A stretch of 64,000 nucleotides of DNA from Halorarius litoreus (GCF_024362405.1 NZ_CP101454.1:3658001-3722000); one strand, 5' to 3'; positions 37,327 through 46,049 are shown, counted from the first letter of the stretch. Notes: generated from the letters alone by a model not told the origin. A program made the numbers and translations.

Positions 37327-37557
37327 ATGTACGAACTGAGCCCGCTTGAGAACGCTCAGATTCGGCTGGACGCGCTCCTGGCGAGACGGGCGACTCGCGC
37401 CGACCTCGAGGCACGACAGGCCAAGAGACTCGCTGCCCACCTTGAGTTCGTGACGCGGCAATCACTGGCGTACAAATCGAGCGTGCCACCGAACCACCGG
37501 AACGCGATGCTCGCAGTGGGAAGTTCCGTCACGTCTGGTCCGAAGTGGCGTGAGTAA
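37327..37557 (+). pseudogene. N-terminal fragment of an adenylate-forming (CapK/PaaK-like) enzyme
   Basis: The 76-residue frame starts MYELSPLENAQIRLDAL and continues RATRADLEARQAKRLAAHL and FVTRQSLAYKS. This resembles the N-terminus of phenylacetate-CoA ligase/CapK-type enzymes, where a helix reading xxLExxQxxRLxxxL precedes the AMP-binding domain. The frame stops before any AMP-binding motif, so if the match is right it is a truncated remnant. CapK-type enzymes often belong to polysaccharide clusters, which fits the position at the end of the glycan region. A genuine small protein cannot be excluded. Confidence 0.4.
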
Positions 37558-37690
37558 CCCCCGACTCGGTCGTGGCTACTGACCGGGCGAATTAGTGCGA
37601 TATCTTCTCGGGTGTGCTCCCAACGAGGTCAGTCAGGCTTCCGGTCCAAGGCTCGGGCTCTATACTAGCACGGCCATCCAAACTCGGCGG

Positions 37691-37750
37691 AACCGCTACT
37701 CGCTGTACGCGTCGAGGAGGAACCGCTACTCGCTGTATGCGTCGAGGAGG
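37691..37750. repeat. Tandem 30-bp duplication at the end of an HTH regulator gene
   Basis: Units 37691-37720 and 37721-37750 are identical except for one base (tacgc versus tatgc). On the minus strand the right-hand copy encodes the last residues LLDAYSE and stop of the ArsR-like regulator, and the left-hand copy repeats this after the stop. Confidence 0.9.
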
Positions 37751-38118
37751 TCCCACTCCTCGCGCATCAGTTCGCGAACGCCGTGTTCGAGGATGCCCTC
37801 CCCGAGCGACGTGGCTCGATAGTACGAGTAGAGGCCGTCGCTCGACGGCTCCTTTCGTTTGCGGTTTTCGACGAGGCCCACGTCGACGAGGGTGTCGAGG
37901 TGGTAGTGGAGGCTGTTCGCTTCGATATCGAGCGCGGTCTTGAGCTCTTTCGCGCTGTGGGCCCCCTCGTCGACGAGCAGGTCGAGGATACGGAAGCGCG
38001 TCGCGTTCCCGACGGCGCGCTGCATCTCCATATACTCCTCGAACGACAGCAGACTGTGCTCGGGGAGGAGTCCAGCCCGCTCCTCGGACCCCCGGTCCGA
38101 CCGGCCACTCTCAGCCAT
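37726..38118 (-). CDS. ArsR/HTH-type transcriptional regulator
   Basis: This 130-residue protein has a winged helix: MQRAVGNATRFRILDLLVDEG, SAKELKTALDIEANSLHYHLDTL and VDVGLVENRKRKE. This is the ArsR-like pattern of haloarchaeal regulators. I chose the ATG at 38118 (MAESGRSD) over one 27 nt upstream, since the acidic N-terminus begins there. It is divergent from the gene at 38214, whose TATA box lies in the 95-nt gap, so it may regulate that gene as well as itself. Its 3' end carries a tandem duplication. Confidence 0.8.
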   Translation of the reverse strand: MAESGRSDRGSEERAGLLPEHSLLSFEEYMEMQRAVGNATRFRILDLLVDEGAHSAKELKTALDIEANSLHYHLDTLVDVGLVENRKRKEPSSDGLYSYYRATSLGEGILEHGVRELMREEWDLLDAYSE

Positions 38119-38183
38119 ACCACATGGTTTGCCAGCCCGGCGCATAAGTGTTCGCTGACTCAGCAGATGCTGAATTTACTCGC

Positions 38184-38191
38184 ATTTATAT
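38184..38191 (+). promoter_or_regulatory. TATA box, probable leaderless promoter of the gene at 38214
   Basis: tttatata is centred about 27 nt before the ATG at 38214. The position supports that start codon rather than the longer frame from 38148. Confidence 0.6.
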
Positions 38192-38213
38192 AGGATGCGC
38201 TCGCAGCCGGGAT

Positions 38214-38885
38214 ATGCGCGACCGGATTGTCGACCAGCTTGGCGACCTCGCTCACTCGCGATTTCTCGTCTATCTGATGGGTCCGTACAAAGCGTTCGAC
38301 ATCGATGCCATGCTCGAGGCCAGTGACACGGACGCCGCGGTCGATCTCAGTAAGATCCCCGAATCGGTGGATTTCGAGACGCTCGTCGGGTCGGACGTCG
38401 ACCTCGACCACCAGGAAGCGGTGTTCGACCTGTTGCTGTACGTTCGCGATCGGCTGCGAACCGACCCCGGCGTGAACGCCTTTCTCGCCGTCGATATCGA
38501 TATTCCACTGGAGGAGCTGGATGCCGCGACCCAGAGCATCGAGTTCGCCTTTGCCAGCAACGCCGTCATCTACGTGATTCCGAAACTCGGTGACAATCTC
38601 GGGGTCGGCATCGAGGCCGGGTCGGTTCTCGAAGCGCTCTATCGCGAGCGCACCACGACCGACGACGAGTCGGCCGTCGCGAGCCACCACGAGCGGGTGC
38701 TGTTCATCCACGAGACCGGCGTTCGAAGCGCCATGGTCGCGGCCGTGCAGGACCGCTGGGACGCCCGGGTGTACTCGTACACGGACCGCGAGGACCTCGT
38801 CCGACAGGTGCGACTGTTCGTCCGGGATCTCGCTCGTCGTGAGCAACACGGTGCGCTTCCCGAACTCGACGAGCGTCACTCATGA
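38214..38885 (+). CDS. Haloarchaeal conserved protein (DUF7509-like)
   Basis: The 223-residue protein starts MRDRIVDQLGDLAHSRFLVYLMGPYKAFD. The start is fixed by the TATA box 27 nt upstream. It is soluble, with FLVYLMGPYK at the front, VNAFLAVDIDIPLEE in the middle and VLFIHETGVRSAMVAA towards the end. The alternating hydrophobic strands suggest a Rossmann-like fold, possibly related to nucleoside-processing or TIR-like families that begin with a strand ending in G/P. From memory it matches a widespread haloarchaeal family of unknown function. It is divergent from the HTH regulator. Confidence 0.65.
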   Translation: MRDRIVDQLGDLAHSRFLVYLMGPYKAFDIDAMLEASDTDAAVDLSKIPESVDFETLVGSDVDLDHQEAVFDLLLYVRDRLRTDPGVNAFLAVDIDIPLEELDAATQSIEFAFASNAVIYVIPKLGDNLGVGIEAGSVLEALYRERTTTDDESAVASHHERVLFIHETGVRSAMVAAVQDRWDARVYSYTDREDLVRQVRLFVRDLARREQHGALPELDERHS

Positions 38886-39054
38886 CGGGCCTGTAGGTGC
38901 GAGTACCGACCGGTACCCCCGACTGCGCGTGTGGCCTTCACCCAGGTGGGCGGGCCCCCTCATGACTGTGAATCAGACGGGGCTTGACGCTGCTACAGGC
39001 GAGCCGTCTCGACTGTGATCCTCCACCGGGCGCACCCGACGACATCGAGAGCCA

Positions 39055-39447
39055 TCAGGCGTCGGTCGGTTCGGTCTGGCGCCAGTGGATGACCACGTTT
39101 CCGATGGCGAACGCGTCGGGGGCCTCGCGGAGGATCTGAATCGTGTTCGTCCCCTGCTGTAAGCGTGCGCCCGTGACGGTATCCATCCACAGTTGCCACC
39201 CCTTCGCAGGCGGAATGTCGAACCCGGTCAGCGGCTCGTCGTTGATGCGTATCTCGTGGCCGTACGTTCCGACATCGTAGGCCTGAACCTCGATGTACCC
39301 GTCTCTCGGGTTCGGCGTGGTGACCTCGAACGTGTGGACGGTGGAGGCGTCACCCACGAACGCGGCCCACTCGAGGTCGAGCGCGTCGGGATCGTCACCG
39401 AACTGTTCGAGCATCGTGACGAGCGCGTAGTCGGTGTGCGGCGGCAT
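39055..39447 (-). CDS. Haloarchaeal conserved protein (DUF7383-like), beta-sandwich
   Basis: The 130-residue product has the pattern VHTFEVTTPNPRDGYIEVQA, GHEIRINDEPLTGFDIPP, GWQLWMDTV, LQQGTNTIQILR and AIGNVVIHWRQ. This resembles a jelly-roll/galactose-binding beta-sandwich in which a small domain is described by strands ending in VVIHWR. The family is common in haloarchaea and its role is unknown. It has no signal peptide or membrane segment. It is a single gene. Confidence 0.65.
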   Translation of the reverse strand: MPPHTDYALVTMLEQFGDDPDALDLEWAAFVGDASTVHTFEVTTPNPRDGYIEVQAYDVGTYGHEIRINDEPLTGFDIPPAKGWQLWMDTVTGARLQQGTNTIQILREAPDAFAIGNVVIHWRQTEPTDA

Positions 39448-39594
39448 GGAACCCTAATCGCTAGCTCGTGGCTTATAACTGAGTGGGAGCCGTGGTGGGG
39501 CGGGCGGACCGTACAAACTGCCTCGCCACTAGGCGGTCACTGAAGTGTGCGGAGGATGTCCATCAGAAAAGCGATGGTCGGCCAGACAGCGCCG

Positions 39595-39780
39595 CTACTG
39601 TTCGCTCGCACTCACCCGCCGCGCCTCGTCCACACTGTACTCGTGGACGTTCAGTAGATGCGTCTCGAACATGTGCCGCGTAGTCGTGGTTCCCGTCCGC
39701 TCGTACTCGCACTCTGGACAGTCGAAGCGGGGGTCAAGTCCCTCCTCTGGGGCCCACGTCTGGGCGTACGGTGCTGACAT
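39595..39780 (-). CDS. Small C2H2-like zinc-finger protein
   Basis: The 61-residue protein has a single finger: FDCPECEYERTGTTTTRHMF and then ETHLLNVHEY. This gives CxxC and HxxxxxH-type ligands. Such tiny zinc proteins are frequent in haloarchaea and several affect biofilm or lipid phenotypes elsewhere, but no role can be assigned here. It is short, so confidence rests on the spaced Cys/His pairs and a clean frame. Confidence 0.65.
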   Translation of the reverse strand: MSAPYAQTWAPEEGLDPRFDCPECEYERTGTTTTRHMFETHLLNVHEYSVDEARRVSASEQ

Positions 39781-39977
39781 TTCACCGGTATCAAGATGCC
39801 CTCATTGCCTTACTATGAGCTAACTAATCCGAATACGGACGTGCTACCGCTCGTGGAACGAAGTGCCTACGCACACCACGAACCCACAGCCCTGCAGGGT
39901 AACCTGAGGCATCCCTCTCGACCGCAGATACGTGATCTCCCGATGCCTTTTTGCCGCGTGGAGTGGCACCACCCCAC

Positions 39978-40166
39978 ATGGCAGACGACATGCTCCCGTT
40001 CGGACTGACGCTCGGTGCGCTCGTGGTCGGGCTCGCCATCCTCATCCTCGGCGTGATGCAGAACAACGGGCAGGCGCTGAACGGGCTGATGATCGTGGGC
40101 GGCGCTATCGCCGCAGCAGGCATGGGCGTCCTCGTCACCTGGATCGGCCGGCTCGAACCGGCGTGA
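39978..40166 (+). CDS. Small two-helix membrane protein
   Basis: The 62-residue product (start MADDMLPFGLTLGALVV, chosen over an upstream frame that gives an arginine-containing leader) has two hydrophobic segments, GALVVGLAILILGVMQ and IVGGAIAAAGMGVLVTWI, separated by a short polar turn. Function is unknown. A T-rich gcctttttg lies about 30 nt before the start, possibly the promoter. Confidence 0.6.
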   Translation: MADDMLPFGLTLGALVVGLAILILGVMQNNGQALNGLMIVGGAIAAAGMGVLVTWIGRLEPA

Positions 40167-40242
40167 CTCGGCCCCGGCTCTGAATCTCGATACACGGGAT
40201 TCGCCGTACTGCTTCAGGCCATCAGAGAACGTACAGAGGCGT

Positions 40243-40800
40243 ATGGGCACGTACGATACTCACGGCGAACCGCGTCGGTCGAACCGCTACGTCCCCGCGT
40301 ACGGCCCCATCGACGCGGTGCTCGGCTTCGGGCTGTTCTACGTCGTCGTGACGCGCGCGACCCCGACCATCGTCGCCATCGCGAACGACGTTCTCCCCGG
40401 GGTCGCGTCCTCGTCGGTGCGGTTCGCCCTCGCGGCCGCACTCTGGTTCATCCTCACCGTCACGCTCCTCGACCAACTTCGCCGCCAGCTCACGGCACTC
40501 GGGCTGGCACACCACCCTGAAGTCGACCCCGACCCCGCGAAGCGGACCCCACCCTCGGAGCCGCTGGCGCTCGCGTACCTGGTGGGCGTCGTGCTCGCGG
40601 GTGGCATCGCGTGGTTGACGTTCGACGCCGGTATCGCGGCGCTCATCTCGATGCTGCCGGCCATCGCGACGCTCGACGTCGGGGCCGTTCGCCTGTCGTG
40701 GCTGGTCCTCCTCGTCGTGTTCTTCGGCTCGTACGGCATCGCCACCCGGAGCCTCGACCGCCTGGTCATCGGTGGCCTCCGCTCGTTGCTCATCGAATGA
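40243..40800 (+). CDS. Haloarchaeal membrane protein, four predicted segments
   Basis: The 185-residue protein has a polar N-terminus, then hydrophobic segments at about residues 25-45, 60-78, 108-128 and 145-165, with a charged His/Asp/Pro-rich loop between the second and third. No family was recognised. It is followed 62 nt later by the CBS-domain gene in the same direction, so they may share a transcript. Confidence 0.6.
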   Translation: MGTYDTHGEPRRSNRYVPAYGPIDAVLGFGLFYVVVTRATPTIVAIANDVLPGVASSSVRFALAAALWFILTVTLLDQLRRQLTALGLAHHPEVDPDPAKRTPPSEPLALAYLVGVVLAGGIAWLTFDAGIAALISMLPAIATLDVGAVRLSWLVLLVVFFGSYGIATRSLDRLVIGGLRSLLIE

Positions 40801-40862
40801 AGCCCGAGCGCCGGGAGCCGGCGTGAACTGTTATGCGACTAGCTAGCATACGTACGAACGCC

Positions 40863-41297
40863 ATGACGGTCCAGAAATTCGCGCGGAAGGACGTGAAGAC
40901 GGCATCGATGGAGACCACCGTCCGAGCCCTCGCCCAGCAGATGAAAGCCGAGGGCGTCGGGAGCATCGTCGTGGTGAGCGACGCGAAACCTGTGGGTATA
41001 GTCACCGACCGCGACCTCGTGGTGTACGCACTGGCGACAGACGGCGACCCGGAGACGATGACCGCCCGCGACGTGATGTCCGAGGACATCTTCACCGTCG
41101 ACGCGGACGCCGACGTGTTCGCCGTCGTCAATCGGATGGCCGACGCTGGCGTACGGCGCGTTCCGGTGGTTGAGAACACCGAACTCGTGGGCATCGTGAC
41201 GCTCGACGACCTCGTGGTGGTACTCGCGAACGAGTTGAACCACCTCGCAGAGGTCATCGAGACCGAGATGCCGCCGTACGCGAAACCACCGGGGTGA
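40863..41297 (+). CDS. Two-CBS-domain protein next to an SLC13 transporter
   Basis: The 144-residue protein is a CBS pair: VQKFARKDVKTASMETTV to GIVTDRDLVVYAL (first) and ARDVMSEDIFTVDADADV to LVGIVTLDDLVVVLANEL (second). CBS pairs bind adenine nucleotides or S-adenosyl compounds and control attached or partner proteins. The start is ATG 40863. It lies 110 nt before the SLC13-type transporter in the same direction. The same order (CBS pair, then SLC13 transporter) recurs at 46050-48389, so it may be a sensor for the transporter. Confidence 0.9.
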   Translation: MTVQKFARKDVKTASMETTVRALAQQMKAEGVGSIVVVSDAKPVGIVTDRDLVVYALATDGDPETMTARDVMSEDIFTVDADADVFAVVNRMADAGVRRVPVVENTELVGIVTLDDLVVVLANELNHLAEVIETEMPPYAKPPG

Positions 41298-41407
41298 GTG
41301 CGTCCAAAACAGAAGACGCACCCACGTGGCGACACCACCAGCGACCACACTCCGAGGGATAGCTATACCTTCGGTGGCGATGTCGACCCGATAACAGGTC
41401 GATACCG

Positions 41408-42949
41408 GTGACGGCACGCTCCACCCGCCTCGCGTCGTTCGCGCTCGCCGTGTTCCTCGTCGCCGGCATCACAGCGCTCCCGACTGGCGAGACGCTCACC
41501 GTCGCCGGCAAGTACGCGGTGGCGACGATGGTGTTCGCCGGCGTCCTCTGGGTGACCGGCGCCCTCCCGCTCCCACTGACGGCGCTCACCATCCCCATCC
41601 TCCTGACGGTGTTCGGGGTCTACCCCGACTTCGGGCAGGCGGTCGCGGGGTTCGCCGACCCCGTCATCTTCCTGTTGCTCGCAGGGTTCATGCTCGCCGA
41701 GGCGCTCCAGGAGCACGCCATCGACCGGCGTATCGCGCTCGCCCTGCTCGTCCGATTCGGTACCTCGCCACGCGGGCTCGTCCTGGGGGTCATGGTCGCG
41801 ACCGCCCTGCTGTCGATGGTCATCTCGAACACCGCGACCGTAGCGATGATGGTGCCGGTCGTGCTGGGCATCGTCGAGAGCGTCACGGACCTCACGGAGG
41901 CGAACGACACCACAGGAAACGCCTCGAACCTCCAGATTGCGATGCTACTCGGCATCGCGTACGCCGCGAGCATCGGCGGCGTGGGCACGCTCATCGGCAC
42001 GCCCCCGAACGCCATCGTCGTCGGCCAGTTGCGCGAACTGCTGGGCGTCGAGATCACGTTCGTCGAGTGGCTCGCCATCGGCCTCCCGATGGTCGCGGTC
42101 ACGCTCCCGGTCGCGTGGCTCCTGTTGACCGTCGTGGTTTACCCGCCCGAGTCGTACGACGTCTCACGGGCGCGTGCTCGTGCCCGTGACCAACTGCAGT
42201 CGTTCGGGGCGCTGTCCACACCGGCCAGACGAACGGTCGCCATCTTCGGCCTCACAGCAGGGCTATGGCTCCTCGGCGGCCTCGGCTTCCTGTTCATGGA
42301 CATCCTCCCCCAACACTGGCACGTCACGCTGTTCGGCGGCGCGGACGCGAGCGTATTCGGGACTGTCGGCCACGAGGGCGTCCTGTTCTACGTCCTCGTC
42401 GGCCTGCTCGCCATCCCCGCGCTGGTCGGCAGCGGCGCGGTCGCGTGGGACGACCTCGTGGACATCGACTGGGGGACGCTCCTGCTGCTCGGTGGGGGAA
42501 TCTCGCTGGCGAACGCGCTCGCCGACACCGACGCGACCGTCTGGCTCGCGGAGGTGACGCTCGGCGCCATCGAGGGCACGTCCATCGTGGTCATCCTGCT
42601 CGTCGTCATCACCATGACCGTACTCGTGGGCGAACTCGCGTCGAACACCGCGATGGCGGCCATCCTCGCGCCGCTGCTCATCAACATCGGCCCCGCCTAC
42701 GCGGCAGCGCTCGGCACCACGGGCGAACTCGCGTCGGTCCTGCTGGCCGTGACGGGGGCCATCGCCGCGAGTTACGGGTTCGCGCTCCCCGTAGCGACCC
42801 CCCCGAACGCCATCGTGTTCGGCGCCGGCTACGTCGAGCGCCAGCACATGCTCCGTGCGGGCCTCCTGCTGGACGCCGTCGTCATCCTCCTGACGACGGG
42901 AGCGACGTATCTCCTCATCCGCCTGCTGTGGCCCGTCGTGCTCGGGTGA
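41408..42949 (+). CDS. SLC13/DASS-family anion transporter
   Basis: The 513-residue membrane protein has the DASS signature twice: SNTATVAMMVPV with TLIGTPPNAIVVG in the first half, and ASNTAMAAILAPL with VATPPNAIVFG in the second. These duplicated SNT/TPP-type motifs coordinate Na and the carboxylate or other anion. About 12 hydrophobic segments are seen. It starts at GTG. The substrate may be a dicarboxylate, sulfate or phosphate. It is preceded by a CBS-pair protein and followed by a convergent TrmB regulator. Confidence 0.85.
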   Translation: MTARSTRLASFALAVFLVAGITALPTGETLTVAGKYAVATMVFAGVLWVTGALPLPLTALTIPILLTVFGVYPDFGQAVAGFADPVIFLLLAGFMLAEALQEHAIDRRIALALLVRFGTSPRGLVLGVMVATALLSMVISNTATVAMMVPVVLGIVESVTDLTEANDTTGNASNLQIAMLLGIAYAASIGGVGTLIGTPPNAIVVGQLRELLGVEITFVEWLAIGLPMVAVTLPVAWLLLTVVVYPPESYDVSRARARARDQLQSFGALSTPARRTVAIFGLTAGLWLLGGLGFLFMDILPQHWHVTLFGGADASVFGTVGHEGVLFYVLVGLLAIPALVGSGAVAWDDLVDIDWGTLLLLGGGISLANALADTDATVWLAEVTLGAIEGTSIVVILLVVITMTVLVGELASNTAMAAILAPLLINIGPAYAAALGTTGELASVLLAVTGAIAASYGFALPVATPPNAIVFGAGYVERQHMLRAGLLLDAVVILLTTGATYLLIRLLWPVVLG

Positions 42950-43018
42950 GCCCGAGCGGCCAGGAGGTGTGCGCCCCGCGGTGCCGAGACCACGTGTCGA
43001 GAGCCCGTCGTACCGAGG

Positions 43019-43822
43019 TCACTGCTTGGGGTCGCGCGCGGTCAACAACCCCTGAGCCATGAGCCGTCGGGAGATGACGACGAGGCCATTCCCGAACCCT
43101 TCGCCGAAGACTGCTTGTTCCGTTTTGCTGCCGGGCACGATCGAACTCACGAGGATCGTCGAGCGATCGACCAGAAGGAGGCGGCCGATCGCCGTCTCGT
43201 CTTCAGTAACGTCCTCGCCGTGTAGCCACTCGAGGCCAGAGATGAACGTCGTCGCGTTCGGCACGGCCGTCTGGATCTGGGCTTGAAGCGGCTCCGTCAA
43301 CGCGCCGATGAGGAGCGTGACCTCGTCACCGACGTCGTTGAGCCTGGCAACGAGCTCCTCGGTCAGCAGTGACTCGTCGCCCAGGACCAGCACGATCTCC
43401 TCGGACGCTTTCTCGATGAGCTGGTTCGTCCGGTTTTCGATCGCGTCGCGCCCGGACATCGCCCACACCTGCTGGACGGGGGTTTCATCGTCTTCGTCGA
43501 CGATTTCGACCGTGTCGAGCGCATTGTGGAGCCGGTCGACGCGGGCTTCGTACTGGTCGCGCAGGGTCTCGGTCGCCTCGTCGAGCGGAACCGCCCGGAA
43601 CTGCTGTGGGCTCGAATGCTGAATCTCGACCAGGCCTTGCGCCTCCAGCACCCGGATCGCATCGTACACCCGCGTCCGGGGAACCTCCGTCATCTCGCTC
43701 AATCGCTTTGCTGTGCCCGTGTGGAGGCGGGACAGACCGACGAAACATCGCGCCTCGTATTCTTTCAAGCCGAGTTGCTGGAGAACTTCGATGGCGTCCT
43801 CCAAACTATCAGTCGTAGTCAT
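43019..43822 (-). CDS. TrmB-family transcriptional regulator
   Basis: The 267-residue protein has a TrmB-type winged helix (VLQQLGLKEYEARCFVGLSRL, then TGTAKRLSEMTEVPRTRVYDAIRVLE), a short coiled linker, and a C-terminal sensor domain of the PLD-like TrmB type (ENRTNQLIEKASEEIVLVLG, LLLVDRSTILVSSIVPG). TrmB regulators respond to sugars or other metabolites. The ATG at 43822 is preferred. It is convergent with the SLC13 gene and divergent from the second TrmB gene at 44212. Confidence 0.85.
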   Translation of the reverse strand: MTTTDSLEDAIEVLQQLGLKEYEARCFVGLSRLHTGTAKRLSEMTEVPRTRVYDAIRVLEAQGLVEIQHSSPQQFRAVPLDEATETLRDQYEARVDRLHNALDTVEIVDEDDETPVQQVWAMSGRDAIENRTNQLIEKASEEIVLVLGDESLLTEELVARLNDVGDEVTLLIGALTEPLQAQIQTAVPNATTFISGLEWLHGEDVTEDETAIGRLLLVDRSTILVSSIVPGSKTEQAVFGEGFGNGLVVISRRLMAQGLLTARDPKQ

Positions 43823-44211
43823 GTGTCCCAACCTCACGGGATGTCATCCAGTGAGTCTCTGACTGTTCGCTCCCGACACGGATAGGCATTGTCACTCGAT
43901 CCATGACATCGAATACGGATGCGACGCGAGTAGGCCGATATTGCCGTTCAAATCCACGCAGCGACTAGATCTCCCCGATGTATTGTGAGTACCGGAATGA
44001 CAACAATCGAAAATAGATTTCGACGTACAGAGTCGACAGAAACCAGGCGTTTGAGAGTGTCACTCAGTTACTCACAAAAGAGTCATAGGTGAGACGGTCA
44101 ATCACGTTACTGGCACGGGATCCAGTTCGGTGTCCCAACCACGGTACTGCTGGGCGCCGGCCCGGCTACGCTCCGTGGCTGGGCTCACGCTGACCCACAG
44201 ACGCCAAACCG
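43823..44211. other. Intergenic region between divergent TrmB genes
   Basis: About 390 nt without a gene. It must contain both divergent promoters and probably their operators. AT-richer sequence lies near 43990-44090, but no clear inverted repeat was resolved by eye. Confidence 0.45.
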
Positions 44212-45009
44212 ATGACCAACGATCCAACCGAGGACCCACAGTCCGTCGCGATCCAGCAGCTCGAACGGTTCGGGTTGAGTGCCTACGCCGCGCGGACGTT
44301 CGTCGCGCTCGCGAGTCTCGGCACGGGGACGGCCAGAGACGTCAGCCGAGTCTCGGAGGTGCCACGCACTCGAGTGTACGACGCGATCGACGAGCTACAC
44401 GACCGGGGACTCGTCGATGTCCTCCAGTCGTCGCCCAAGCAGTTCTGGGCGATCTCCGCCGAGACCGCGAGTCGGAAGTTCGAACACGAGTTACAGAACC
44501 GCACGGAACTCCTTCGGACGTCGCTGCGGGAACTCGAACCCATCGAACGGCGAGCCGAGCAGGGCGGCGTCTGGACCGTCGACGGGCAGACCGCAATCAC
44601 GGAACGCGTCCTGGAGTTCTTCGCCAGCGCAGAGGAGGAGATCGTCTACATGACCGTCGAGGACCTCCTCACCGAGGACCTGATCGAGGGGCTGGGCGAG
44701 GCCGCAGCGCGGGGCGTTTCGATCAAGCTCGCCGGAGTGTCGACGGATGTCCAGGAACGCATTCAGGACGATATCCCCGGCGCGACGATGTTCGAGTCGC
44801 TGTGGGTCTGGTCGGACACGTCGGCGGGACGGCTCATGATGGTCGACGGTCGGAAGACACTCGTGAGTGCGCTCGTCAACGGCGCGGACGCGAGTCCGTC
44901 CGATCCGCGTTCCGAGACGGCCATCTGGGGGGAGGGTGACGCGAACAGTCTGGTGGTAGTTCTGAAGGCGATCTTCACCTGGCGACTCGATGCGGAGAAT
45001 CCAACATGA
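44212..45009 (+). CDS. TrmB-family transcriptional regulator
   Basis: The 265-residue protein has the same architecture as the product of 43019-43822: the helix-turn-helix ERFGLSAYAARTFVALASLG and VSRVSEVPRTRVYDAIDELHD, then a sensor domain ITERVLEFFASAEEEIVYMT and RLMMVDGRKTLVSALVNG. The two are clearly paralogues. Its stop lies 20 nt inside the start of the HalOD1 gene, so they are probably coupled. Its effector is unknown. Confidence 0.85.
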   Translation: MTNDPTEDPQSVAIQQLERFGLSAYAARTFVALASLGTGTARDVSRVSEVPRTRVYDAIDELHDRGLVDVLQSSPKQFWAISAETASRKFEHELQNRTELLRTSLRELEPIERRAEQGGVWTVDGQTAITERVLEFFASAEEEIVYMTVEDLLTEDLIEGLGEAAARGVSIKLAGVSTDVQERIQDDIPGATMFESLWVWSDTSAGRLMMVDGRKTLVSALVNGADASPSDPRSETAIWGEGDANSLVVVLKAIFTWRLDAENPT

Positions 45010-45475
45010 TGGAATCCACGAACCGCAGCGCAACGAACCACAGGATGAACCCCACGAACAGCGACACGACGAACCACAGAACGAATCCGACGTACCAGAA
45101 TCGACTGAGTCGGACACCCGCATCGACGGACTGGTGGACTCACTCGTGACGACATCCAATCGAGAAGACGAGTACGACCGGTGCGCCGACGCGGACGGCG
45201 TCATTCAGGCCGAGTTCGACTGGTCGTCGCTGGCCCCGAGCATCGCGGTCATCGAGGCCGTCGCGATCGCGGCAGATCGTGAGCCCACGGCACTCGACCC
45301 GTTACATGAGGCGGTCGACACAGATGCGCTAAATGCGCTCCTGACTCCCCGCGAGAAGCACCCGACGGACGGCATCACGACCGTGTCGTTCGAGTTCGCT
45401 GGCCGTACGGTCACTGTCCAGAGCAACGGGGAGGTCGTCGTCCGGCCGGGCGAGTCGCGACACGAATCGGAGTGA
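44990..45475 (+). CDS. HalOD1 output domain protein with acidic/Glu-Gln N-terminus
   Basis: The 161-residue protein starts with about 45 low-complexity residues rich in Glu, Gln, Pro and His (HEPQRNEPQDEPHEQRHDEP). A HalOD1-type domain follows: PSIAVIEAVAIAADREPTAL, LHEAVDTDALNALL and VSFEFAGRTVTVQSNGEVVV. HalOD1 domains are haloarchaeal output modules often linked to response regulators; their mechanism is not known. It overlaps the TrmB gene by 20 nt. The next gene, on the opposite strand, is a DUF7344-type wHTH protein. Confidence 0.8.
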   Translation: MRRIQHDGIHEPQRNEPQDEPHEQRHDEPQNESDVPESTESDTRIDGLVDSLVTTSNREDEYDRCADADGVIQAEFDWSSLAPSIAVIEAVAIAADREPTALDPLHEAVDTDALNALLTPREKHPTDGITTVSFEFAGRTVTVQSNGEVVVRPGESRHESE

Positions 45476-45493
45476 CGGCAGGCGACGCTGGCG

Positions 45494-45829
45494 TCAGGGG
45501 TTCGTCACCGACACGCTTTCCGGGAGCGAGTCGAGCACCGTCTCGACCTGTTCGTCAGGATGGTACCGGATAGCCCCGCTTCTCTGGTCGAGTTCGACGA
45601 CGCCGTGCTCTGCTAACTTCGGCAGGTGGGTGTGGTGTAGGTGGATGGCGAATTCGTCCCGATCCTGTGAAGGGCCGGTCTCGGAGGGGGAACCAGGACT
45701 GTGCAACTGATCGACGAGCTCCGCAACCGTCGTGGTCCCGGTAGCTCCGTGGCGCAAGTTGTGGATGATCCGACGTCGGTGCGGGTCAGCGATGAGATAG
45801 AGACACGCTTCGAGGCTGTTGTTGGTCAT
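45494..45829 (-). CDS. DUF7344-type winged-helix protein
   Basis: The 111-residue protein (MTNNSLEACLYLIADPHRRR) begins with the typical pattern of this haloarchaeal family: a helix ending in ADPHRRRIIHNLRHG, a helix-turn-helix (TTVAELVDQL), an insert, and a second helix with HLHHTHLPKLAEHGVVELDQ then the wing. These proteins are probably transcription factors. It is convergent with the HalOD1 gene. Similar domains recur at 60810-61166 and 61731-62564. Confidence 0.8.
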   Translation of the reverse strand: MTNNSLEACLYLIADPHRRRIIHNLRHGATGTTTVAELVDQLHSPGSPSETGPSQDRDEFAIHLHHTHLPKLAEHGVVELDQRSGAIRYHPDEQVETVLDSLPESVSVTNP

Positions 45830-46019
45830 ACTGTGGTACACGCCCGGGAGGTACATCAGCTGTACAGATTTTCACACGGAGAACTATTTTGAGTATGTGA
45901 GTGACACCCGACCCTCCGGGGGCCTTCACCACTAGGCAATTGGTCGGTGGAGCCCCGCGACGTCTCGGTCACCCCGGTACTCACGCGAGCACGTCCTACC
46001 TCGTACTTCGGTGCGAACG

Positions 46020-46026
46020 CTTATCC
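46020..46026 (+). promoter_or_regulatory. TATA-like element of the CBS gene at 46050
   Basis: cttatcc is centred about 27 nt before the ATG at 46050, which would give a leaderless message. It is a weaker match than the other promoters listed. Confidence 0.4.
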
Positions 46027-46049
46027 CCTGACATCCGCTTTGTTTCTGG

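Noticed and set aside
37691..37750. Short CRISPR-like repeat
   Set aside because: Two directly adjacent 30-bp units without spacers are a tandem duplication, not an array.
42265..43062. 265-codon Arg/His-rich plus-strand frame
   Set aside because: Out-of-frame shadow of the SLC13 transporter gene.
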